From assembly GCF_000968375.1 (NCBI RefSeq), contig NZ_CP009933.1, forward strand, positions 3,720,001 to 3,784,000: a stretch of 64,000 nt of DNA. Reading direction: 5' to 3'. Below the pieces are notes generated by a model that saw nothing but the letters and a program-made list of their open reading frames with translations, made no database searches and was not told where the DNA came from. This document shows, in pieces, positions 16,514 to 25,839 of this stretch. Within the stretch, counting starts at the first letter, position 1; every line of letters starts with the position of its first letter. Position numbers and translations under genes: made by a program. The stretch is from Clostridium scatologenes (GTDB lineage: Bacteria > Bacillota > Clostridia > Clostridiales > Clostridiaceae).

Positions 16514-16960
16514 CTACTTATCCTCTCCTGATACATTTTCTAAATTTTCTTCATTATAATCATCATTTTCTTTCACTAATTTTGCAATAATTTCCCTTGC
16601 TAGTATTATTCCAAAATATGCCGCAGCTAGACCTAACATAGTGGAAAAACCTATATAAGATATAGAAGAATAGTAATTTCCTTGCTTCATAAGATTTACG
16701 GTTTCTTTACACATTGTAGAAAATGTTGTGTATGCTCCTAAAAAACCTGTAGCTATTCCTAATCTTAAATCAGAACTAAACTGCCAAATTTCAAAAGCTA
16801 TAGTTAGTACAAGTGCTAAAACAAAGCTGCCAGAAATATTAATCATTAATGTATTTATTGGCACAATTTCTTTGTAATGATAAATATGAATATGTTCAAT
16901 TTTATACCTTAACATAGCTCCAAACATACCGCCTAATGCTATAAATATGTATTTTTTCAT
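16514..16960 (-). CDS. crcB: Fluoride channel FluC, first copy
   Basis: 148-residue FluC homologue, longer by an acidic C-terminal tail (DDYNEENLENVSGEDK). It has GGMFGAMLRYKIE, INISGSF and GFLGAYTTFSTM. First gene behind the fluoride riboswitch. With the second copy directly downstream, a heterodimeric channel is probable. Confidence 0.93.
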   Translation of the reverse strand: MKKYIFIALGGMFGAMLRYKIEHIHIYHYKEIVPINTLMINISGSFVLALVLTIAFEIWQFSSDLRLGIATGFLGAYTTFSTMCKETVNLMKQGNYYSSISYIGFSTMLGLAAAYFGIILAREIIAKLVKENDDYNEENLENVSGEDK

Positions 16961-17010
16961 AATCCTCCCCCTTGTTTTGAATCAGTATTATATATAAGAT
17001 ATTTACAAAT

Positions 17011-17052
17011 AAAAAGCTCCTACAAATAGCATTCTTATACTACTTGTAGGAG
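17011..17052 (-). terminator. Fluoride riboswitch terminator
   Basis: CTCCTACAAGTAG pairs with CTATTTGTAGGAG, followed by CTTTTTATTT on the minus strand. The 5' arm includes the CTCCTAC of the aptamer, so aptamer folding and termination are mutually exclusive, as in known fluoride switches. Confidence 0.85.
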
Positions 17053-17093
17053 TCATTAGCTTTCAAGCGATTATGGTGAACTCCATCACCTTT
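17044..17093 (-). promoter_or_regulatory. Fluoride riboswitch (crcB motif)
   Basis: Minus strand matches the crcB motif: GGTGATGG-AGTTCACC hairpin, a CGCTTGAAAGC stem, then TAATGACTCCTAC. It precedes two fluC genes and DUF190, the most common partner set. Fluoride binding stabilises the pseudoknot and allows read-through. Confidence 0.95.
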
Positions 17094-17104
17094 ACAAAAT
17101 AATT

Positions 17105-17133
17105 ATATTACAAACTTTTCAAAATTGCTACAA
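17105..17133 (-). promoter_or_regulatory. Sigma-A promoter of fluC operon
   Basis: Minus strand: TTGTAG (17133-17128), 17-base spacer, TAATAT (17110-17105), just before the riboswitch. Confidence 0.55.
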
Positions 17134-17150
17134 ATTTTTTTACTTCTTAT

Positions 17151-17600
17151 TTAAAATATTTTAATAATCTTTAGCTTTAAGTAATACCAATATATTAGTA
17201 AATATGGAATAAGATACGATATAAACGTAAATCCTATATTCCACCCATTTCCATAAGTAACTAGTTTAAATAAAAATGCTAAGTATTCAACTACTGTAGT
17301 AGCTAGTGTAAAAATGAAAATAACTAAATATGAATTTATATACTTTCTTGAAATATAGTAAATTAAATAACATCCTAATATTGGATATAATCCCAAATTC
17401 ACAGATATAGAAGTATAGTCGTCCTCAATATATACAGGTATTAACCTCCAAAAATTAAGATGAAAACATAATTCATTTACCATATATGCCAATATTGATG
17501 AAAATGGAGCAATAGTTAACAATATTTTTTTATCTTTTAAATAAAGTGCTACTCCAAATATCCATGGAACTATAAAACCTAATATTATATTTAAAACCAT
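17151..17600 (-). CDS. Polytopic membrane protein (CBO0543-like)
   Basis: 149 residues with five predicted hydrophobic helices spread over the whole protein and no charged loops of note. The length and pattern (NELCFHLNFWRL, LGLYPILGCYLIYYI) match a family annotated CBO0543 in clostridia; I recognise no function. It lies just upstream of the fluoride riboswitch promoter but is a separate transcript: the end is close to that promoter, and the start is preceded by a GAGGAG site. Confidence 0.7.
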   Translation of the reverse strand: MVLNIILGFIVPWIFGVALYLKDKKILLTIAPFSSILAYMVNELCFHLNFWRLIPVYIEDDYTSISVNLGLYPILGCYLIYYISRKYINSYLVIFIFTLATTVVEYLAFLFKLVTYGNGWNIGFTFISYLIPYLLIYWYYLKLKIIKIF

Positions 17601-17798
17601 ATAATTTCTCCTCTATTTAGTTTTAATTTTATTATGCTCCACAGAATCTTTTTTAAGTAGTACTTTTAATATGAAAAGATTACCTATTACCAATTATTAT
17701 TTTTTATTTCAATAAACTTATCAGTTGTAATCTAAATAATTACTTCACTACTGCAGCTGATAAGCTTGTACAAAAGTTCATTAGGATATAAGCAAAAC

Positions 17799-17828
17799 AA
17801 AAAACACCAAGCACAAAGCTAGTGTTTT
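17799..17828 (-). terminator. Terminator of rnpB
   Basis: AAAACAC / GTGTTTT stem with inner AGC/GCT, followed by a TTTTTTG tail on the minus strand, directly after the RNase P RNA. Confidence 0.7.
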
Positions 17829-17834
17829 AAATAT

Positions 17835-18186
17835 GTGACCAAATCTATAAGCCGAGTTCTGTATTAGACAATCATCTATCTAGGCCCATTGTTACCAATA
17901 GGCTCCAGCGATACTACCCGGAAGCGGGACGGACCACCCCTTAACGCCTCCCTATTCGATCTTGCTCCAGATGGGGTTTACATAGCCGCAAAGTCGCCAA
18001 TGCGCTGGTGAGCTCTTACCTCGCCTTTCCACCCTTACCACATGTGAAAACACACATGGCGGTATATCTCTGTTGCACTTTCCTTCAAGTTGCCCTGACT
18101 GGGTATTACCCAGCACCCTGTCCTATGGAGCTCGGACTTTCCTCTCCTGTATTTCTACAGCAGCGATTGTCTGACTTACTCACGAA
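17835..18186 (-). ncRNA. rnpB: RNase P RNA (catalytic subunit)
   Basis: About 350 bases on the minus strand match the universally conserved core: GAGGAAAGTCCGAGCTCC near the 5' end, GGGTGCTGGGTAATACCCAGT, and the 3' end ACAGAACTCGGCTTATAG. Exact ends are estimated. A TATAAT box lies directly 5' of the start near 18190, and a terminator follows. It removes 5' leaders from tRNA precursors. Confidence 0.95.
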
Positions 18187-18238
18187 TATTATAATATCAC
18201 ACATAAATTAAAATTACAAATAAAATTTTAACCATATT

Positions 18239-18961
18239 TTAAAAACTCTTCTTTTCATTACAGTAAATTATTCTTCCACAGTTATCACAATATACTATTC
18301 TTTGCTGTTTCTTTACATTATCTATAGTCATAGAAGAAACTTTTACTTTACATCCTGAACATATATTATTCTTTAACTCTGCTGCACCTGTACCTTTTGA
18401 ACTGCATATCTTATTAAAAATTTCTAAAATATCAACAGGAATAAGTTTTTCTGTTTCTTTAATGGCCTCTTCTGATTTTTTCATTTTTTCTCTTGCATCA
18501 TTAATTTTGCTGCCCTCTGTATTCTTATATGTGTAAAAATCATTTTTAAGTTTAGAAAGCTTTATTTTTAAGCTTTCTTTTTCAGAACTCAATTTTTCTT
18601 CTTGTTCTAGTAACTTTAAAATTTCATTATCTACTATCTTTATATTTTCTTGTTTTTTATTAAACTTTTTTTGTAGTGCATCTATTAATTTCAAATCGCT
18701 TCCCGCATTATTATAAAGCTCAAATTTAATTTTTTCCAACTCTTCTTTATCCTCATTTAAACTATTACTTGCAACTTGATATTTCTTTTTTAAATTGGAT
18801 ATTTCAATCTCTTTACTTTTAAATTTACTTTTTTCAATATCAAATTCTTTCTTTACTCTTTTTAGATTACCAGTATATTCATGATTACTGACTAAATTAT
18901 TACATACTGCAATATTTTTTTTATTATCTTGAATCTCGATAAGCTGCTTTAATAAACTCAT
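18239..18961 (-). CDS. Coiled-coil protein with C4 zinc ribbon
   Basis: 240 residues: a long Lys/Glu-rich coiled coil (about 20-170) and a C-terminal zinc ribbon with CSGCKVKV and CDNCGRII. Family members (DUF164/zf-RING_7 type) are annotated as putative nucleic-acid-binding proteins; their function is not settled. It begins 64 bases after the Nif3 gene, at the end of the sigA operon run. Confidence 0.85.
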   Translation of the reverse strand: MSLLKQLIEIQDNKKNIAVCNNLVSNHEYTGNLKRVKKEFDIEKSKFKSKEIEISNLKKKYQVASNSLNEDKEELEKIKFELYNNAGSDLKLIDALQKKFNKKQENIKIVDNEILKLLEQEEKLSSEKESLKIKLSKLKNDFYTYKNTEGSKINDAREKMKKSEEAIKETEKLIPVDILEIFNKICSSKGTGAAELKNNICSGCKVKVSSMTIDNVKKQQRIVYCDNCGRIIYCNEKKSF

Positions 18962-19025
18962 TTTTTTATCCTCCCAATGTTTTTTTAAAATAAAAAATAG
19001 AAATGAGCATGTTAAATACCCACTT

Positions 19026-19841
19026 CTATTTATATTTGTACGGATTTTTATTAGATTCTGATATAAGAACAGAATTTTTGTAACCCATAGTTTCTATTTT
19101 ATTTTTAAATTGTTTAGCTAATACCAATACAGCAGGCCATTCTGTATCAAAATGACCAGCATCAATAACAGCTATGTTTTCTTCTTTAAAATCGCTAACA
19201 TAGTGATAGGTAGTGTCACCTGTAATTATACAATCTGCTCCCAATTTTTTAGCTTCATTAAAATAACTTTGTCCACTGCCATTTATAACTGCAACTTTCT
19301 TTATTATTTTATTCTCGTCACCTGAATATCTTAAAAAAGGAACATTTAAACATTTCTTTACTCTACTGCACATTTCATCAACTGTTACAGCTTCTTTTAG
19401 CTTTGCAATTCTTCCAATTCCCGTAACTTTATCATCTTCCTCATTTCTTTTAGAAAGGTCTATAGTATTATAATCCTGAAAGTTTAAAAGCTGCATTATA
19501 GTATCATTAATACCTCCTTTTACGGAATCAAGATTAGTGTGACTTGAATAAACATTTATATCATTCTTTATAAGCTCTATTATTTTTTTCCCTAATAAAG
19601 TACTCTTAGTTATATTCAATGGTTTCTTAAAAAGCAATGGATGATGGGTTAATATAAAGTTGCACTTTTTTTCTCTAGCTTCATTAATAACTTCCAAAGT
19701 ACAATCTAATGCTACAAGTATGGATGTTACTTCGCACTCCATATCCCCTAACATAAGACCTACATTATCATAATCCTCTTTGAATTTTGATGGCGCATAT
19801 TGTTCTATTAACTTATTAATATCTCTTACTCTTAAAGACAT
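19026..19841 (-). CDS. Nif3-like dinuclear metal-centre protein
   Basis: 271 residues. The Nif3/YqfO fold is a ring-like hexamer with a dinuclear metal site; the ligands are visible in LTHHPLLF near residue 68 and in DAGHFDTE near 225. Enzymatic activity is unsettled, with suggestions of a GTP cyclohydrolase-like fold. It overlaps the end of trmK by 10 bases, so the two are translationally coupled, an arrangement common in Firmicutes. Confidence 0.92.
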   Translation of the reverse strand: MSLRVRDINKLIEQYAPSKFKEDYDNVGLMLGDMECEVTSILVALDCTLEVINEAREKKCNFILTHHPLLFKKPLNITKSTLLGKKIIELIKNDINVYSSHTNLDSVKGGINDTIMQLLNFQDYNTIDLSKRNEEDDKVTGIGRIAKLKEAVTVDEMCSRVKKCLNVPFLRYSGDENKIIKKVAVINGSGQSYFNEAKKLGADCIITGDTTYHYVSDFKEENIAVIDAGHFDTEWPAVLVLAKQFKNKIETMGYKNSVLISESNKNPYKYK

Positions 19842-20521
19842 TTAAGTAGCTCCTCCAGCTTTTGAATTTTAACTTTAATATCGACTTTTCTGTCCCTAGC
19901 TAATTTCGTATCATCCTTTATATTGCCTAATATTTTATTATATGTTGATATCTTAAATTTTATAAATTGGACTACAAGGGGATGTTTTTTATCTATTAAT
20001 GATTTACCTACCTCATAAAAAATACTATCAACTTTTTTAGCTTTATTATCATATTTTATTTTTATTATCTCATAAAACTTATTTTCGTCAATACATAATT
20101 CCTCATCAATAATATGGTATCCCTTTTTATATATATATTCTCTTAAAACTTCAGGATTTTGCACTGGCTGTAATATTGCAAATTCACATTTTTTGAAAAC
20201 ATCTAATCCTTCCTCTATAATGTCTCGAATTAGATTTCCTCCCATTCCAGCAATTATAACTCCTTGAGCTTCTCCTGCTTTTACAGTATTTAATCCTGAG
20301 CCCAGTCTACAATCTATTTTTTCTTGTAAATCTTCAGATACTATGTTTATACTTGCTTTTTTTACTGGTCCCTTGTTTATATCAGAAGCAATAGCTTTAA
20401 TACAAATATTATTTTTTATCAATTCTATAGGCACATACCCATGATCTGTACCTATATCTGCAACACAATTGCATTTATCTACCAAACTTACTATGGTTTT
20501 AAGTCTTAAGCTAAGTTCCAT
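19832..20521 (-). CDS. trmK: tRNA (adenine22-N1)-methyltransferase TrmK
   Basis: 229-residue SAM-dependent methyltransferase. It has ADIGTDHGYVPIEL (SAM motif I at 21-34), GMGGNLIRDI at about 92 and LQPVQNPEVLR, all TrmK hallmarks. It follows the PH-like gene by 20 bases and precedes the Nif3 gene in the sigA block, the usual position. Confidence 0.93.
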   Translation of the reverse strand: MELSLRLKTIVSLVDKCNCVADIGTDHGYVPIELIKNNICIKAIASDINKGPVKKASINIVSEDLQEKIDCRLGSGLNTVKAGEAQGVIIAGMGGNLIRDIIEEGLDVFKKCEFAILQPVQNPEVLREYIYKKGYHIIDEELCIDENKFYEIIKIKYDNKAKKVDSIFYEVGKSLIDKKHPLVVQFIKFKISTYNKILGNIKDDTKLARDRKVDIKVKIQKLEELLKCL

Positions 20522-20541
20522 TTATATATTCTCCATTCTAT

Positions 20542-21429
20542 TTATCTAAACGTAAGTAAAATTCTAATTTGCATAATAAGAAAAACAAATGTTAAGATTA
20601 AAGGCACATAAATAAACTTATATGCAGATTTCTTATCATATCGGGCACAAAGATATCCTGCATTATACATACAAAATAGTACTGCCATATTAAGTAGTCC
20701 ATAAACCATCTGTTTAAATGCAAACTGTTTACTTGTACCAAATTTTATAGCCACAAAGTGCGAACTAAAATTTAAAGGCATCATGGCTGGAAGCTTATTG
20801 CAAAAGTATAATATTATCGGATTCAGTGTAAGAATAAGCACTGCTACAGTTACTATAATAAATGGAATAAAAAATTTTTTATCTCTATATAAATTTACAT
20901 TCTTATTAACTTTGTATTCCCAGCTTATACAATTTACATTTTTATCATTTAAACTTTTCTCAAATTCATGAAAATTTTCAGGAGATAATCCATAGTTTAT
21001 ATCATCGGTTTTTAAATAAATTATATTTTTAGTTGAAGTAATGAACATATAAGTACTTCCTATTTTTTCAACTATAGCTCTTCCAATAGCAAAATGATTC
21101 TTGCCACATCCTGATAGCTTCATTCCTCTTATATGTCCTTGTGCTTTTTGATATCCTTGTATAGATGAAAATGGTATTTTTATATTTTTAAGTCTCAGCA
21201 CGCTTAAAATTTGTATGCCATCATCATCAACAAAATATTTTAATGAACTACATATTAATATATAGTATAGCTGATATATATTAAAAACTATAATAGCAAC
21301 TTTTAATATGCTTAACACTTCATAAGAATCTATCAGGAATACTAGAACTCCTAACAATAAATCACCCAATATACTCATTCCTAAAATATAATATACTCCG
21401 GATCCCTTAACTGATTTATAAACTTGCAC
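20542..21429 (-). CDS. Membrane protein with bacterial PH-like domain
   Basis: 295 residues: two N-terminal membrane helices (about 12-60), a central PH-like soluble domain (65-170), then two or more helices. LPAMMPLNFSSH between the helices is reminiscent of the DUF1648 motif. Function unknown. It sits between sigA and trmK, a place that is usually empty. Ribosome site AGGAGGGTGG lies 8 bases before the ATG. Confidence 0.7.
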   Translation of the reverse strand: MQVYKSVKGSGVYYILGMSILGDLLLGVLVFLIDSYEVLSILKVAIIVFNIYQLYYILICSSLKYFVDDDGIQILSVLRLKNIKIPFSSIQGYQKAQGHIRGMKLSGCGKNHFAIGRAIVEKIGSTYMFITSTKNIIYLKTDDINYGLSPENFHEFEKSLNDKNVNCISWEYKVNKNVNLYRDKKFFIPFIIVTVAVLILTLNPIILYFCNKLPAMMPLNFSSHFVAIKFGTSKQFAFKQMVYGLLNMAVLFCMYNAGYLCARYDKKSAYKFIYVPLILTFVFLIMQIRILLTFR

Positions 21430-21498
21430 TTAACCACCCTCCTTTATACATTATAACATAGTTTGCTAAAGTATACTGTGCTCAAACCTTTTAATGAT

Positions 21499-21523
21499 AA
21501 AAGCACCTATAATAGGGTGCTTT
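21499..21523 (-). terminator. Hairpin at the end of rpoD
   Basis: AAAGCACC / GGTGCTTT with a 9-base loop, overlapping the rpoD stop codon. The minus-strand tail TTATC is T-poor, so it may be a partial terminator that allows some transcription into the trmK genes. Confidence 0.6.
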
Positions 21524-22586
21524 AATCTAAATAGTCCTTTAGTTTTTTGCTTCTACTTGGGTGTCTCAATTTTCTTAGAGCTTTTGCTTCTATCTGTCTT
21601 ATTCTTTCTCTTGTAACATTAAATTCTTTTCCAACTTCTTCAAGCGTTCTAGCTCTTCCATCATCTAATCCAAATCTAAGTCTTAATACTTTTTCTTCTC
21701 TTGGTGTTAAAGTATCTAAAACATTTATAAGTTGTTCCTTAAGCATAGTAAATGCTGCTGCTTCTGCAGGGGCAGGTGCTTCATCATCAGGTATAAAATC
21801 TCCAAGATGACTATCTTCTTCCTCACCTATTGGAGTCTCTAACGATACTGGTTCTTGTGCAATCTTCATTATTTCTCTTACCTTATCCACAGGCATTTCC
21901 ATAATTTTAGCAACTTCTTCTGGTTGAGGTTCTCTTCCTAATTCTTGAAGTAGTTGTCTTGAAACTCTTATTAATTTATTAATAGTTTCAACCATATGGA
22001 CAGGTATTCTTATAGTTCTTGCTTGATCAGCTATAGCTCTTGTAATTGCCTGTCTTATCCACCAAGTTGCATAGGTACTAAATTTGTATCCTTTTCTATA
22101 ATCAAACTTTTCTACAGCTTTTATAAGTCCAAGGTTTCCTTCCTGAATTAAATCTAGGAAAAGCATACCTCTTCCAACATATCTTTTAGCAATACTAACA
22201 ACAAGTCTTAAATTAGCTTCTGCTAATTTCTTTTTGGCTATTTGATCACCATTTTCTATTCTTTGGGCAAGACTTATCTCTTCTTCTGGTGATAGCAAAG
22301 GTACCTTACCTATTTCCTTCAAATACATCCTTACTGGATCATCTATAGCTATACCTTCTGGAACAGATAAATCTAAATCTTTTTCATCCACTTCAACTTC
22401 CTGAATATCGCCTGCAACTTCGATTCCCATAGATTCAAGTACTTCATATATTTTTTCTATTTGCTCAGGACTTAAATCTATTTCATCTAATTCATCCATT
22501 ATTTCTTTATAAGTCAAAGTGCCAGTTTTTTTACCTTTTTCTATAAGCTTTTTAACTATTTGCATCTTTGCACTTTTATCTTTCAT
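21522..22586 (-). CDS. rpoD: Primary sigma factor SigA (RpoD)
   Basis: 354-residue housekeeping sigma. Region 1.1 at the N-terminus (KKTGTLTYKEIMDEL), region 1.2 at DPVRMYLKEIG, region 2 with QEGNLGLIKAVEKF and YATWWIRQAI, and the region 4.2 helix VTRERIRQIE near the C-terminus are all present. The ATG at 22586 has GGAGG 7 bases upstream. A GTG-initiated start at 22610 would put that ribosome site inside the gene. It follows dnaG by 23 bases. Confidence 0.97.
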   Translation of the reverse strand: MKDKSAKMQIVKKLIEKGKKTGTLTYKEIMDELDEIDLSPEQIEKIYEVLESMGIEVAGDIQEVEVDEKDLDLSVPEGIAIDDPVRMYLKEIGKVPLLSPEEEISLAQRIENGDQIAKKKLAEANLRLVVSIAKRYVGRGMLFLDLIQEGNLGLIKAVEKFDYRKGYKFSTYATWWIRQAITRAIADQARTIRIPVHMVETINKLIRVSRQLLQELGREPQPEEVAKIMEMPVDKVREIMKIAQEPVSLETPIGEEEDSHLGDFIPDDEAPAPAEAAAFTMLKEQLINVLDTLTPREEKVLRLRFGLDDGRARTLEEVGKEFNVTRERIRQIEAKALRKLRHPSRSKKLKDYLD

Positions 22587-22609
22587 TTTTTTTCCTCCAT
22601 CAGTCATCA

Positions 22610-24373
22610 CTACATACCACCAATCTTTTTTTGTATTTGAATAAGTTCTTGGGCCAATTTTAAGGATTCTTCAAGTTTTCCGTCTATCTCATATTGCTTT
22701 ATTCTATTCATAATTTGCTTCTTAGACTCTTCTAATTTGAATTTTTTAATACCTCTTACATAATCATCAACTATATCTTCATAATCGCTGCTGTCATATA
22801 TAAAATCTGCTTCTATAATATTGACCCACTCTTTTGAAGTATCTATATCATCACATTTCACTTCTATGCGTTTTTGTCGTTCTTCCTCATCATACTGAAT
22901 ATTTTCAACAATATAATCATATATTTTTCTATGACTTTCAAGTATTAATTCTTCCCTTTTTATATTTTTTTCTACATATTCAAGCGTTTTTTCATCTTTA
23001 AACATGACTTTTAAAAGCCCTCTTTCAGCCTTTAAATATGCAGGTTCTAAATATAATTTTTGTCCAAAATCGTTATCTATATTCATATTTTCTGATTTTT
23101 TTACATTTTTTTGAATTTTGCTATTAATCATATCATATAAAGCTTGATCTCTGATACTAGTCTCTTCAGATAACTTTTTAATATATATTTCTCTTTCTAT
23201 AGCATCCAAATCTGATATAATCTCAAGAGCCTGTTCAGCATATTTAATAACGCCTTCTGAATTATTAATATCAATATTCTCTTTAATCTTTTTTATTCTA
23301 TAATCTACTAATGGTAGAGCTTCTTCTATAAGCTTTATAAATGCTTCTCTTCCATTATTTCTTATATATTCATCTGGATCTTTTCCTTCTGGAACCTTTA
23401 ATACTTTAACATCAAGTCCAACTTTTTTCAATATCTCAAGTCCTCTCATAGTAGCCATTTGTCCTGCACTATCTGCATCATAAGCTATTATGGCTCTATC
23501 TGCGTACTTTTTTATAAGTTTAGCTTGATTCGTTGTTAAAGCTGTTCCTAAAGAAGCTACAGCATTAGTTATTCCATACTGATGAAGTGATATACAATCC
23601 ATATATCCTTCAACTATAATGAGCATTCTTTCCTTATTATTTTTTATTGCAAAATTTAGTCCATAAAGATTTATTCCCTTTTTAAATAGAGCGGTTTCTG
23701 GAGAATTTAAATATTTGGGCTTTGAATCATCCATTACTCTGCCCCCAAATCCAATAACTCTTCCTCTATAATCAAAAACGGGAAATATAATCCTGTTCCT
23801 AAACCTATCATAATAAGATCCTTTTTGACTTTTAATTATAAGTCCATTTGAAAACATATCTAGTTCAGTAAAACCTTTTTTCTTTAAATGTCTTAATAAT
23901 CCATCCCAACTATTAGCTGAATATCCAAGCCCAAAACTTCTTATAGTCTTTTCTGTTATCCCTCTATTTAACAAATATTGTTTTGCAGCGACATTTTCTC
24001 CCAAACAATTAAAAAAATATCTTGCAGAATCTACATTAAGTTTGTATAATTGTTTAAAAGTATCTTTATATGAATTGTTTTCATCAGTTTCAATAGTTAT
24101 ATTTACCCTATCTGCTAACAATTTTACTGCTTCAGGAAAAGAAAGATTTTTTGTTTTCATAACAAAAGTTATAACGTTTCCTGCTTCTCCGCATCCAAAA
24201 CATTTATATATTTGTTTGTCTACAGATACACTAAATGATGGAGTTTTTTCGTGATGAAAAGGACATAAACCTGAATAATTTCTGCCTGCCCTTTTTAATT
24301 TTACAGTTTCAGATATAACATCCACTATATCATTTTCTTCTTTTACTCTTTGGATGACATCTTCCGATATCAA
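22610..24373 (-). CDS. dnaG: DNA primase DnaG
   Basis: 587 residues. The N-terminal CHC2 zinc domain has Cys37, His40, Cys58 and Cys61 (CPFH and CFGC). The Toprim core has IIVEGYMD and the DADSAGQMAT motif. The C-terminal 150 residues form the helicase-interaction domain. The start is a TTG at 24373 with GGGTGG 9 bases upstream. First gene of the dnaG-rpoD run. Confidence 0.96.
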   Translation of the reverse strand: MISEDVIQRVKEENDIVDVISETVKLKRAGRNYSGLCPFHHEKTPSFSVSVDKQIYKCFGCGEAGNVITFVMKTKNLSFPEAVKLLADRVNITIETDENNSYKDTFKQLYKLNVDSARYFFNCLGENVAAKQYLLNRGITEKTIRSFGLGYSANSWDGLLRHLKKKGFTELDMFSNGLIIKSQKGSYYDRFRNRIIFPVFDYRGRVIGFGGRVMDDSKPKYLNSPETALFKKGINLYGLNFAIKNNKERMLIIVEGYMDCISLHQYGITNAVASLGTALTTNQAKLIKKYADRAIIAYDADSAGQMATMRGLEILKKVGLDVKVLKVPEGKDPDEYIRNNGREAFIKLIEEALPLVDYRIKKIKENIDINNSEGVIKYAEQALEIISDLDAIEREIYIKKLSEETSIRDQALYDMINSKIQKNVKKSENMNIDNDFGQKLYLEPAYLKAERGLLKVMFKDEKTLEYVEKNIKREELILESHRKIYDYIVENIQYDEEERQKRIEVKCDDIDTSKEWVNIIEADFIYDSSDYEDIVDDYVRGIKKFKLEESKKQIMNRIKQYEIDGKLEESLKLAQELIQIQKKIGGM

Positions 24374-24684
24374 TAGATACTACCACCCATCTTTTTTATT
24401 GTATGGAACTATACTTTTTTAATAAAAATAATTCCATTATGTCAATGTCATTATCGTTTATTTAATGTTTTCATATATACTTAAGAATAAATATATTCGA
24501 CATAAATTACTACATTCCTTCTATAAGATTAAATATTTTTTCTCTTAAATACCTGGATAATATATATATATTCTTTATAAAAATTAAATTTCCTTCAAAA
24601 TCACACCTAATTTTAATAAATACTATATATAAATTTATAACAGTTCAATTGTTATTTTACCCACTTAATACTAAAAATTATTCC
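24374..24684. other. Control region upstream of dnaG-rpoD
   Basis: 311 bases without a gene. On the minus strand TGTCGAA at 24502-24496 matches the Spo0A box core exactly, and a TTGACA lies 75 bases before dnaG with only a weak -10 match after it. No convincing terminator for dgt is seen here. Confidence 0.4.
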
Positions 24685-25713
24685 TTAATAAATAACAATT
24701 TTAGGAACATATATACCATTAAATAACAATAGACAATAGTCATCACTCATTCCTGCTATGTAATCTGTCACTCCTCTGTACAGTCCTTCACTTTCTACAA
24801 TATTTCTGTATAGGGAAGGCATTTTATTTGGATTTTTTAAAAAATAATTAAAAACTTGTTCCAATACAAACTTTGCCTTATCTCTTTCTGTTTTAAGAAC
24901 TGAACCCTTATAGATATTTTCAAACATAAATTCCCTAAGCTTCGCTAATGCATCTCCTATTTCCTTACTTAAAGATACCTCCATTATATTGTTTTGTATA
25001 TTATTTGTAGTCGTATAAATGCAATCTTTAACCAATGTATCTATTCTTTTACTATGATTTTTTCCAAGCACTCCTATTAAATCCTTTGGAAGTTCACTTT
25101 CTTTTAATAATCTAGCTCTTATAGAATCATCTATATCATGATTTACATAAGCAATTTTATCGCTATATTTTACAACTTGACCTTCCAAGGTAAATGCTCT
25201 TGAAGCTGAGTTTGAAAATCCACTGTGTTTAAGTATGCCGTCTAATACTTCTTCAGTAAGATTGAGACCTTTTCCTTGCTTTTCTAACTTAGTTAATACT
25301 CTAATACTATGTTCATTATGTCTAAAACCATCTGGCAATAGCTTATCTAAAACTTCTTCTCCATTATGAGCAAAAGCCACATGTCCTATGTCGTGCCCCA
25401 TTGCAATGGCTTCAATTAAATCTTCATTAAGTCCTATTCCTTTACCTATAGTTTTAGCTATCTGTGACACTTCTAAAGTATGTGTAAGCCTTGTTCTATA
25501 GTGGTCTCCCCAAGTTTTTATATATACCTGAGTTTTATGTTTAAGTCTTCTAAACGACTTACTGTGAACTATTCTATCCCTATCTACCATAAAACAAGTT
25601 CTTATTTCATCTTTCCTCTCATGAATCCTTCTTCCCCTAGAATTTGATGAAAATGCTGCTTGTTTTATTAGAATCAATTTTTCATTTTTTTCAATTTTTT
25701 CTCTTACAATCAT
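24685..25713 (-). CDS. dgt: dGTP triphosphohydrolase (HD domain)
   Basis: 342 residues of the Dgt/HD family, hydrolysing dNTPs to nucleoside and triphosphate. The HD metal site is visible as RLTHTLEV and AMGHDIGH. The start at 25713 is favoured by AAGGTGG 6 bases upstream; a GTG start at 25722 is also open. The position upstream of dnaG is typical for clostridia. Confidence 0.93.
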   Translation of the reverse strand: MIVREKIEKNEKLILIKQAAFSSNSRGRRIHERKDEIRTCFMVDRDRIVHSKSFRRLKHKTQVYIKTWGDHYRTRLTHTLEVSQIAKTIGKGIGLNEDLIEAIAMGHDIGHVAFAHNGEEVLDKLLPDGFRHNEHSIRVLTKLEKQGKGLNLTEEVLDGILKHSGFSNSASRAFTLEGQVVKYSDKIAYVNHDIDDSIRARLLKESELPKDLIGVLGKNHSKRIDTLVKDCIYTTTNNIQNNIMEVSLSKEIGDALAKLREFMFENIYKGSVLKTERDKAKFVLEQVFNYFLKNPNKMPSLYRNIVESEGLYRGVTDYIAGMSDDYCLLLFNGIYVPKIVIY

Positions 25714-25839
25714 ATAAACCACCTTATAATTTAATTCTATATTTATAGTAAAACTCCTTTTTTTAATGTAAATGTATATTGTAAAAAGTTTTTTAATATT
25801 ATTATATGGAGATAACTTTTTAAGGAGTTGTTATTAATA

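Noticed and set aside
18008..18211. Frame of 67 codons on the plus strand across 18008-18211
   Set aside because: It lies antisense to the RNase P RNA gene; no ribosome site.
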